DNA of 9,286 bases from Synergistaceae bacterium (lineage in GTDB: Bacteria > Synergistota > Synergistia > Synergistales > Aminobacteriaceae): the NCBI GenBank assembly GCA_009778055.1, contig WRKN01000093.1:1-9286 (forward strand), in the 5' to 3' direction. Position numbers and translations under genes: made by a program. The notes beneath the pieces are model-generated. The model did no database searches. It worked only from the letters and a program-made list of their open reading frames with translations, and was not told the DNA's origin. Below are positions 1 through 5,680 of the stretch, in pieces (the first letter of the stretch is position 1; each line of letters begins with the position of its first letter).

Positions 1-1
1 C

Positions 2-436
2 AAGAGAGGAACTATTGCAGTGCTGGTCAACGGGGTGTCGCCACACCACAACGCCACTGTGGCCGCTTTGGTTTCTCAGCGCCTGGTCGCCAAAGGCTAC
101 AATGTGGTCGATCAAAAAAGGCTGGCGGCCATAAGGGAAAGCAGGCTGGCAATGGCGGCGCTTAACGGAGACATGGACGCTTTTCTCAAAATAAGCTCTC
201 AATATGGCGTGGGTACTACGATCACCATCAACGCTCAGGCCGGAATACCGATGTTCAACGAATTTCAGCTTCTGACAGGAACGGCCTCAGCGGCGGTTAT
301 GGCGGTGACGTCCGGCGGACGTATCGTTTACTCCGACACGGTACAGGGAAAGCAGGTGGGGTACACCCCGGACGAAGCCGCGCAGAAGGCCATCGAAGCG
401 GCGGCCCTGCTGGCCGTAGAGCGAATGACGCAATAG
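2..436 (+). CDS. FlgT/CsgG-like exported envelope protein, 5'-truncated
   Basis: The frame is open from the first bases of the window to a TAG at 434-436, so the N-terminus is missing. A GTG at 20 has an AGAGGA sequence 9 nt upstream. Starting there would cut into what looks like the first beta strand (residues TIAVLVNG) and leave no signal peptide, unlike the three genes that follow, so I treat the gene as partial. The visible 144 residues have an alternating alpha/beta pattern. A strand is followed by a helix and the segment KGYNVVDQKRL, then TTITINAQ, then a strand pair around GRIVYSDTVQG, and an alanine-rich C-terminal helix. This resembles the TolB-N/CsgG/FlgT-type periplasmic fold seen in outer-membrane-associated assembly proteins. 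It lies 11 nt upstream of the first full CsgG gene, so the two are probably co-transcribed. The family assignment is inferred from pattern only. The true start and any lipobox lie outside the window. Confidence 0.6.
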   Translation, partial: KRGTIAVLVNGVSPHHNATVAALVSQRLVAKGYNVVDQKRLAAIRESRLAMAALNGDMDAFLKISSQYGVGTTITINAQAGIPMFNEFQLLTGTASAAVMAVTSGGRIVYSDTVQGKQVGYTPDEAAQKAIEAAALLAVERMTQ

Positions 437-447
437 GGGGATTACTG

Positions 448-1083
448 ATGAGAAACTTAAAAAACGCTGGAAAAATTTTCGTTTACTGCGCTTTCGTGTT
501 GCTGGTGTGTGTTTTTGGGGCTTTTTCGTCCGAGGGCAAGCCCCGCCTCGCGGTCAGGACTTTCGACAACAAGACCGACTCCGGTTCCCTTAACGCGCCC
601 GCGCAGGCCATAACCGACATGATGACGACGGAACTGTATAACTCCGGTCTCTTCAATTTGCTGGAGCGGGAAAGGTTCGACTACATAGCCGACGAAATCA
701 GCCTGGGGCAGTCGGGGCTGATGGACCCCTCGACCGCGCCGCAGATGGGCAGGGTACAAGGCGCGCAATACATGATGACCGGGGCGGTGACGCAGTATCG
801 GTATAACGCGGGAGGCGGATTTCTGCCTATTCCGGGCATCGGCGGGGGAGGGCTGGCCTCCAGAACGGCCCTTGTCACGCTCGACATTCGCGTGATCCAC
901 AGCGAAACGGGCAGGGTAGTGTACGCCGCCGCCGAATCAGGAACGGCAAAACAGGAAGTAGGCGGCCTGGTCACGAAGTACGGCGGTTTTGCCTCCGGGT
1001 CTTATGGAGGAATCCTTGCCGCCGCGGCACGCGAGGCGGTGATAAGGCACATTTCAAGCTTAAAAGGACAATATTGGGAATAA
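448..1083 (+). CDS. CsgG-domain exported protein
   Basis: This 211-residue protein has a Shine-Dalgarno AGGGGG at 435-440, 7 nt before the ATG. The N-terminus has basic residues followed by a hydrophobic run (about residues 10-25), which reads as a signal peptide. No convincing lipobox is seen, because VLLVC lacks the usual small residue before Cys. From about residue 32 the CsgG pattern is clear. A strand with the segment RTFDNKTDSG is followed by a helix ending in MMTTELYNSGLF. Then come the hallmark LLERERFDYI, GRVQGAQYMMTGAVT, a glycine-rich loop, and a strand pair ending in ETGRVVYAA. CsgG forms an outer-membrane secretion channel in curli systems, but many CsgG-domain proteins of this length have no curli partners, and none is seen here. 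The gene shares its core motifs with the next one, so they look like tandem paralogues. The exact role is unknown. Confidence 0.85.
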   Translation: MRNLKNAGKIFVYCAFVLLVCVFGAFSSEGKPRLAVRTFDNKTDSGSLNAPAQAITDMMTTELYNSGLFNLLERERFDYIADEISLGQSGLMDPSTAPQMGRVQGAQYMMTGAVTQYRYNAGGGFLPIPGIGGGGLASRTALVTLDIRVIHSETGRVVYAAAESGTAKQEVGGLVTKYGGFASGSYGGILAAAAREAVIRHISSLKGQYWE

Positions 1084-1115
1084 TCCCGATTTAATTCAGG
1101 TAAGGAGGAAATGTA

Positions 1116-2549
1116 ATGAAACTTAGGGGAGTTATTTTCGCGTTGCTGTTGTGCCTGTTGATTGCCGGCGTCGGGGAGGCTGCGAGCGACATCGTCCGCC
1201 TCGGGGTGATGCGCTTCACCAGCAAGGCCGACGGCGTGTCGGATCGTCAGGCCGAGATCATCACGGATATTTTCACCCGCACCATGTCCAACTCGAGATC
1301 AATCGCGCTTATCGAGCGCGAGCGCCTTGATATGATCGGCAGGGAACACAGCCTCAACATGTCCGGGCTGGTCGACATGGGCATGGCGGTTGAAGTCGGA
1401 CGCCTCGCGGGGGTGCAGTATATGCTGATGGGTTCGGTGACCGGGCTCAATGAAGCTGTATCCGGGGGAGGATTTGGAGGTTTTGTACAGGGGAACAGGG
1501 TAGCTGAGGCTACAATTGACGTGAGGATTGTGGACGTGACCACCTCCGAGATTATCTTATCTCTGGTTCAAAAAGGCACTTCCGCCCGGCAGTCACAGGC
1601 AGTCTCTTTTCAGGGACTGACCTGGGCGGAGGCCGATTTGAGCGATATAAAGGCGCTGGCTGTAACCGACGCCGCCACCCGCCTGGGGCACAGAATACGG
1701 GAAGAACTGGCGGGGGAGTTTTCGCAGGTTATTTCCACCAGCGGCAGATCCGTTAACATCAACGTAGGCTCGACGTCAGGCGCTCAAAAGGGCGACCTCT
1801 ATCTGATTTACTCCGACGGGAGGGAGATTCTCGACATCGACGGAACTTCCCTGGGCAGAGAGAAACACTCCATTGCCGTCGTGAGGGTACAGACTGTGTC
1901 GGGCGGGTTCAGCACCGCCGAAGTTGTTCCAAGCGGGGGCAAAGCCGATTTAGTCCAGCGAGGGGACAAAATAGAGCCTATTTCATCGAGGGAATCCCAG
2001 GAGCTTGCCAAGCAAAAACGTTTTGTCGCCGAGCGCCCCAGGCGCAGAGCTTACGATGAAACCGCGGATATGCTTTTCGGCGGCGCTTCGGGAGGCGCGG
2101 AACCCGTGCCTGCCATGTCCCTCCAGCCTTCCGATGAATTTTCTTCAGATGAAATTTCTGCAAACGTACCTCCCGCGCCCGTTCCGGTTCCCACTCCCGC
2201 GCGTGCCGCCGCTCCCGCCGGGCAATCCTTTGAGAACGAATCGACCGACCCCGCGAAGGTGGTCGCTACCTATGCGCTGAGTACCGGCGATAAAAATATC
2301 CGGCGGGTGGCACACCTTAACGCGCAAAAACTCAGCAATTCCCGGCGCGCCCAGGAAGTCCAGCAAGGCTACGACGCCTACGTCGAATTGACGAATTCCT
2401 ACGGCGGCGACTACCTGGCGGCATACCAGGCGGGAGAGGTGGCGCGGAAGCAAAAAAAGCAGGACGACGCCCTGGCGTGGTACGACAAGGCCCTGGCAAT
2501 CAACCCGAATTACAAACCGGCTTTGGACGCCGCCGCGAGGCTGAGGTAA
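1116..2549 (+). CDS. CsgG-domain protein with FlgT-C-like domain and C-terminal TPR
   Basis: The 477-residue product starts at an ATG preceded by AAGGAGG (1102-1108) at 7 nt. Residues 1-22 form a signal peptide with a likely cut near GEA. Residues 25 to about 200 are a CsgG domain, with LIERERLDMI and GRLAGVQYMLMGSVT matching the preceding gene. From about residue 209 a beta-rich domain begins (GRSVNINVG, then KGDLYLIY, then VQRGDKIEPI near 290). This resembles the C-terminal barrel of the flagellar assembly protein FlgT. A low-complexity Pro/Ala linker follows at about 348-372. The C-terminus (about 430-477) carries one clear TPR unit, with GEVARKQKKQDDALAWYDKAL followed within a few residues by NPNYKPAL (an interrupted TPR consensus). 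The protein is probably periplasmic and associated with an envelope complex, with the TPR giving a partner contact. It lies 32 nt after the upstream CsgG gene and 13 nt before the LPP20-like gene. No enzymatic residues are seen. The domain calls beyond CsgG are inferences. Confidence 0.82.
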   Translation: MKLRGVIFALLLCLLIAGVGEAASDIVRLGVMRFTSKADGVSDRQAEIITDIFTRTMSNSRSIALIERERLDMIGREHSLNMSGLVDMGMAVEVGRLAGVQYMLMGSVTGLNEAVSGGGFGGFVQGNRVAEATIDVRIVDVTTSEIILSLVQKGTSARQSQAVSFQGLTWAEADLSDIKALAVTDAATRLGHRIREELAGEFSQVISTSGRSVNINVGSTSGAQKGDLYLIYSDGREILDIDGTSLGREKHSIAVVRVQTVSGGFSTAEVVPSGGKADLVQRGDKIEPISSRESQELAKQKRFVAERPRRRAYDETADMLFGGASGGAEPVPAMSLQPSDEFSSDEISANVPPAPVPVPTPARAAAPAGQSFENESTDPAKVVATYALSTGDKNIRRVAHLNAQKLSNSRRAQEVQQGYDAYVELTNSYGGDYLAAYQAGEVARKQKKQDDALAWYDKALAINPNYKPALDAAARLR

Positions 2550-2562
2550 AGGCATAACGAAA

Positions 2563-2952
2563 ATGAAGCGCATAGGTTTGCCGCTTGCGGTTCTGGTATT
2601 TTTTTGTACGCTTTGCGCGTTTTATGTAAGCGTCTCAACGGCCGAAAGGGGAGTACCGGCGCCCGCCGCCGACGGGGGGCCTTATATCGAGGCTACCGGA
2701 ACGGGAATCGCGCCGCACAACGCGGCGGGAGCGCAAGCCAAGGCCCTGGCGCGGCGGGGGGCCATTTTAGACATGCAGCGCAACCTTCTGGCATCAATGA
2801 GCGGAGTTCATACAGACCGCGGCTTCATGGCCGAGAGCCGGATGCGCTCGGAGGTCAACGGCATTATTCGTGGCGTCCAACTGCTCGACGACAAGTGGGA
2901 CGGCAAGGTTTACACCATCACGGGGCGCATCCGCGTGGACAACCTCCGCTAG
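2563..2952 (+). CDS. LPP20-family-like exported protein
   Basis: This 129-residue product starts at an ATG with AAAGG 10 nt upstream. The first 27 residues form a signal peptide with a likely cut after VSTA. The Cys in the hydrophobic core is not in a good lipobox, so the protein may not be lipidated. The rest follows the LPP20 pattern: a strand YIEATGTGIA, a long alanine-rich helix (AAGAQAKALARRGAILDMQRNLL), an acidic/Ser loop, a helix with SEVNGIIRGVQLLDD and a final strand KVYTITGRIRVD. Proteins with this domain are small secreted or outer-membrane-linked proteins, often next to CsgG or FlgT-like genes, which matches this setting. It is the last gene of the operon and is followed by a terminator 15 nt after its stop codon. 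Its molecular role is not known. Confidence 0.75.
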   Translation: MKRIGLPLAVLVFFCTLCAFYVSVSTAERGVPAPAADGGPYIEATGTGIAPHNAAGAQAKALARRGAILDMQRNLLASMSGVHTDRGFMAESRMRSEVNGIIRGVQLLDDKWDGKVYTITGRIRVDNLR

Positions 2953-2967
2953 CGGGAGTCAACAAAC

Positions 2968-2999
2968 AGCCGGGGACAAACGCCGCCCCCGGCTTCTTT
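2968..2999 (+). terminator. Rho-independent terminator of the CsgG/LPP20 operon
   Basis: A perfect 8-bp stem, AGCCGGGG (2968-2975) with CCCCGGCT (2987-2994), encloses an 11-nt loop and is followed by a T-rich tail (TTCTTT). It lies just after the LPP20-like stop codon and before the AmrS gene, where an operon end is expected. The tail is short and interrupted, so termination may be partial. Confidence 0.72.
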
Positions 3000-3005
3000 A
3001 AGATA

Positions 3006-3011
3006 TATAAT
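3006..3011 (+). promoter_or_regulatory. Possible -10 element for the AmrS gene
   Basis: A perfect TATAAT lies in an AT-rich stretch between the terminator and the AmrS start codon. At the expected -35 spacing the sequence is GC-rich terminator stem with no TTGACA-like match and there is no extended -10 TG. The hexamer alone is therefore weak evidence. If used, transcription would start near 3018, leaving a leader of about 40 nt. Confidence 0.3.
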
Positions 3012-3060
3012 ATCATACCTAAGGAAAATAAGAATAGGCTTGGAAGGCGGCGTAACAAGC

Positions 3061-3909
3061 ATGAACGCGCGTTGGTACGCCATGGAGGGTGGCGCGGCGA
3101 AGTGCCGGCTGTGTTTTCATGGATGCCTCGTTCCGGAGGGCGGGACTGGGTACTGCGGCGCGCGTGGCTGGAACGGCGGGTTTTTTGCCTCTCCTTATCT
3201 GGGGCGGTTCAGCTCCTGCGCCGTGGATCCTATAGAAAAGAAACCCCTCTACCACTGGCGGGCGGGGTCGAGTATTTTTTCGCTAGGCAGCCTTGGGTGT
3301 AACATGCGCTGTCCCTTTTGCCAAAACCACGCTATAGCGCAGCCCGCCAACATGAAAACGCCTCTGACCGAGATACCGCCGGAGGAACTTGTCCGGCACG
3401 TTCAGAGCTTTGGGTTGCCGGCTGTGGCCTATACATACAACGAACCCGCCTTGCAGGCCGAATACATTCTGGAGGCCGCGCCGCTTTTGAAAAATGACGG
3501 TATAGCGTCCGTCATCGTCACGAACGGAATGTTTTCCCGGGAGGCTTTGAACGACCTCCTGCCATGGATTGACGCAGCCAACGTGGACGTGAAGACGTTC
3601 GATTCCGGAAAGTACGCCGATATGGGCGGCTCGCTCGACACCGTCCGCGAAAACGTCGAGTCTATGACGCGCGCCGGAGTTCACGTAGAGCTTACAAACC
3701 TGATAGTGCCCGGCATAAGCGACTCCCCGGAGGACTTCGAGCGCATGACTGACTGGATAGCGTCCATATCCCCGGACATACCGCTCCATATCTCCCGCTA
3801 TTTCCCCGCGCACCGCTGCCCCGCGCCGCCTACGGACATCGGCCTGATGCGCGGTTTCCAGGCGTCGGCAAGACGAAAATTAAAGAGCGTTCATTTGGGT
3901 AACGTTTGA
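3061..3909 (+). CDS. amrS: AmmeMemoRadiSam system radical SAM enzyme, short C-terminus
   Basis: I choose the ATG at 3061 because GGAAGGCGG sits about 10 nt before it. An in-frame TTG at 3040 would add seven residues and has poorer support. The product is 282 residues. The N-terminus has the family cysteine cluster C15-x2-C18-x3-C22 with C32 and R35. The radical SAM [4Fe-4S] motif is C80-x3-C84-x2-C87 within GCNMRCPFCQNH. Later motifs YTYNEP, VTNGMFS, NVDVKTF and TNLIVPGISDS also match AmrS. These enzymes use SAM and an iron-sulfur cluster, and genomically accompany AMMECR1- and Memo-like proteins. The reaction of the set is not known to me, and neither partner gene is in this window. The protein stops right after SVHLGNV, where homologues as I recall them continue for some 40 residues with a CxxC-containing tail. 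The stop overlaps the next promoter. Confidence 0.88.
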   Translation: MNARWYAMEGGAAKCRLCFHGCLVPEGGTGYCGARGWNGGFFASPYLGRFSSCAVDPIEKKPLYHWRAGSSIFSLGSLGCNMRCPFCQNHAIAQPANMKTPLTEIPPEELVRHVQSFGLPAVAYTYNEPALQAEYILEAAPLLKNDGIASVIVTNGMFSREALNDLLPWIDAANVDVKTFDSGKYADMGGSLDTVRENVESMTRAGVHVELTNLIVPGISDSPEDFERMTDWIASISPDIPLHISRYFPAHRCPAPPTDIGLMRGFQASARRKLKSVHLGNV

Positions 3910-3933
3910 TATAAAGAGCGATTAAAGTATAAT
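3906..3933 (+). promoter_or_regulatory. Sigma-70-type promoter for the methyltransferase/DUF2156 pair
   Basis: TTGATA (3906-3911, five of six matches to the -35 consensus) and a perfect TATAAT (3928-3933) are separated by 16 nt. The -35 overlaps the AmrS stop codon. Transcription would begin near 3940, leaving a leader of about 30 nt that ends in the strong ribosome site GGAGG (3959-3963), 7 nt before the GTG start. The pair therefore probably has its own promoter. Confidence 0.7.
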
Positions 3934-3970
3934 TAAAAAATTACAGGCTCCTTTTCATGGAGGTTTTCAT

Positions 3971-4657
3971 GTGAATGTTTATTACGTAAAGCTGATAAAA
4001 AAGATAAAAAAACTCAATAACCGGCGTTTGGCCGGGCTGCGCCTGTATAAAAAGGCTGGGCGCGTGTTCGTTCGTAACCAGAGCAAAAAACTGGCGGAGA
4101 GCGCCGTTTTTTTGAAGCGCTTTGTGAGGCAGCCGCGCCAGGTGGGTAGCGTTGTCCCCAGTTCCCCGTTCCTGACAAAAGCGATGATGAGCAAAATAGA
4201 ATGGGCCGACGCCTGTTGCGTCGCCGAGCTTGGCGCTGGAACAGGCGTATTTACAAGAGCCATCACCAGCAAACTGAAACCGGACGGAAAATTGTTCGTG
4301 TTCGAGATAGACCCCGCTCTTAAGTCCATTATAGAAACCGAACACCCGAATCTGGCCGTCTACGGCGACGCGACGGAACTCCAGCGGATAATCGGCCGTC
4401 ATGGGGTCAGCCAGTTGGATTACGTCGTATCCAGCCTGCCGTTTGCCGTCCTGCCCCCGCGGGCCACGGCCTTGATTCTCGACGCCGTCGATAAATGCCT
4501 CAAGCCGGGAGGCAAACTGATCGCCTACCAATACTCAAAGCACATGCGGAATTACTTCGAGAAACGATTTGAAAGCGTCACAACGTCGTTTGTTCTGTGC
4601 AACGTGCCTCCGGCCTTTGTGTACGAGTGTACCAAAAAGGGATGCGCGGAAAACTGA
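3971..4657 (+). CDS. PmtA-like class I SAM-dependent methyltransferase (phospholipid N-methyltransferase/rRNA dimethylase-like)
   Basis: The GTG start is fixed by GGAGG at 3959-3963, 7 nt upstream; the nearby ATG at 3969 meets an immediate stop. The 228-residue product has a lysine-rich amphipathic N-terminus (residues 7-50). Next comes the segment FLKRFVRQPRQVGSVVPSS, typical of bacterial PmtA-type proteins. SAM motif I is ELGAGTG (86-92), the ribose-binding acidic residue is E112 in FVFEIDP, the adenine-binding acidic residue is D133 in YGDAT, and the motif IV region is DYVVSSLPF (150-158). PmtA enzymes methylate phosphatidylethanolamine on the inner membrane face toward phosphatidylcholine. 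A related rRNA adenine dimethylase-like role cannot be excluded. The N-terminal extension makes it about 25-30 residues longer than typical PmtA and could bind membrane, but that is inference. Its stop lies 16 nt inside the next gene, so the two are probably translationally coupled. Confidence 0.75.
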   Translation: MNVYYVKLIKKIKKLNNRRLAGLRLYKKAGRVFVRNQSKKLAESAVFLKRFVRQPRQVGSVVPSSPFLTKAMMSKIEWADACCVAELGAGTGVFTRAITSKLKPDGKLFVFEIDPALKSIIETEHPNLAVYGDATELQRIIGRHGVSQLDYVVSSLPFAVLPPRATALILDAVDKCLKPGGKLIAYQYSKHMRNYFEKRFESVTTSFVLCNVPPAFVYECTKKGCAEN

Positions 4658-5532
4658 ATTTTGCTCCTCTTTCAATGGAGCATATGGAAGAATATTCGGC
4701 GCTTTTCGGGCTTTGCGCTGAGAAACCCTCGGATTATTCCTTCATAAACATATGGGGATGGTCGGAGGAACGGCATTACGAATGGGCGTTCAACGACGGG
4801 CTGTGCTGGCTGCGTTTGAACTCGGAGGGGGAGCCTGTATATTGGGCGCCGCTGGGCGACTGGAATCGCTCCGACTGGCCTGAGCTTATGGGGAAGTTTT
4901 TCGCGCCCGGTACGGTGTTCGAGCGTACGCCCCAAGCGCTCGCCGGCATATGGGCGGAAAGGCTGGGGGAACGCGTCCGCTTGGAGGATCAACGTTCCGA
5001 ATGGGAATATCTCTACAGTTACGAGGCTATGGCCTCGCTTTCCGGCAACAAAATGCACAAGAAAAAAAATCGGGTGAACCTGTTCGTTAAACTTTACGAT
5101 TATGCCTACGCGCCTATTTGCTTCCAAAGCATAGGGGGCATCAGGGAGATGCAGCAGGAGTGGTGCAAATGGCGCGGCTGCAAGGAATCGCCGGGGCTCA
5201 TTGCCGAGAACACGGCGATAGCCCGCGTGCTGGACCAATGGGAAAGCCTGCCGGGTATTCTGGGGGGGGCGCTTTCCGTGGCCGGCAAGACGATAGCCTA
5301 TACCGTGGCGGAGGACCTTGGAAACGGCGTCGTGGTCATCCACTTTGAAAAAGGGTTGGATACTTACAAAGGAGTATATCAGGCCATCAACCAGATATTT
5401 TTAGCCAACACGCCCGGGTTTGAAACGGTGAACCGCGAACAGGACATGGGTATTCCGGGCATACGCCGTGCCAAGGAGTCCTACCATCCCGTCGGATTTC
5501 TAAAGAAATACCGCGTACACTGGCTGGGGTGA
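4642..5532 (+). CDS. DUF2156 (phosphatidylglycerol lysyltransferase C-terminal domain) protein
   Basis: The frame is open from a GTG at 4597, but the ATG at 4642 is preferred because MRGKLNFAPLSMEHM matches the usual family N-terminus and leaves a 16-nt overlap with the methyltransferase gene. The ribosome site is weak (AAAAAGGG immediately before the ATG), which suggests coupling to upstream translation. The 296-residue length is normal for stand-alone DUF2156 proteins. Family segments are YSFINIWGW near the N-terminus, the basic HKKKNRVNLFVKLY in the middle, and NREQDMGIPGIRRAKESYHP followed by KKYRV at the end. The fold is a pair of GNAT-like domains. In MprF this domain transfers lysine from Lys-tRNA to phosphatidylglycerol. 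The present protein has no membrane segments, so its acceptor and donor are unknown. Placement after a PmtA-like gene makes a membrane-lipid role plausible, though not shown. Confidence 0.85.
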   Translation: MRGKLNFAPLSMEHMEEYSALFGLCAEKPSDYSFINIWGWSEERHYEWAFNDGLCWLRLNSEGEPVYWAPLGDWNRSDWPELMGKFFAPGTVFERTPQALAGIWAERLGERVRLEDQRSEWEYLYSYEAMASLSGNKMHKKKNRVNLFVKLYDYAYAPICFQSIGGIREMQQEWCKWRGCKESPGLIAENTAIARVLDQWESLPGILGGALSVAGKTIAYTVAEDLGNGVVVIHFEKGLDTYKGVYQAINQIFLANTPGFETVNREQDMGIPGIRRAKESYHPVGFLKKYRVHWLG

Positions 5533-5680
5533 AAAAGTTTACGATAGCGACCCAAGGCGCGTGTACTGACCTCAGAAATAATAGGTAACGCTTGGATACC
5601 TTATTTTATTCACCAACCTGTTAACATCCCCATGATGCTTTTTTCTTGGAAATGGGGTATGCGCTCTGTTTGGCTCAGGG

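Noticed and set aside
20..436. A complete gene starting at GTG 20
   Set aside because: A ribosome-like AGAGGA lies upstream, but this start would remove part of a beta strand and the signal peptide that the neighbouring proteins have, and the frame stays open to the window edge. It is treated as 5'-truncated.
3040..3060. TTG start at 3040 for the AmrS gene
   Set aside because: The ATG at 3061 has GGAAGGCGG at good spacing and family proteins begin close to that point.
2604..3302. Long plus-strand reading frame of 232 codons across the LPP20 gene, the terminator and the AmrS start
   Set aside because: Arginine- and glycine-rich translation typical of an out-of-frame shadow in GC-rich genes; it spans a terminator and two well-supported genes in other frames.
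3941..4531. Minus-strand reading frame of 196 codons opposite the methyltransferase
   Set aside because: It has no family motifs, while the plus strand has clear SAM motifs, a promoter and a ribosome site.
4597..4641. GTG start at 4597 for the DUF2156 gene
   Set aside because: It would place 45 extra nt inside the methyltransferase gene with residues that do not resemble the family N-terminus.
5576..5605. Hairpin AGGTA/TACCT followed by a T-rich stretch as a terminator after DUF2156
   Set aside because: Only five perfect base pairs with mismatches just outside; too weak to call.
5626..5657. Inverted repeat CCCCAT / ATGGGG before the exporter gene as an operator
   Set aside because: Six base pairs across an 18-nt spacer is within chance expectation and no regulator gene is nearby.
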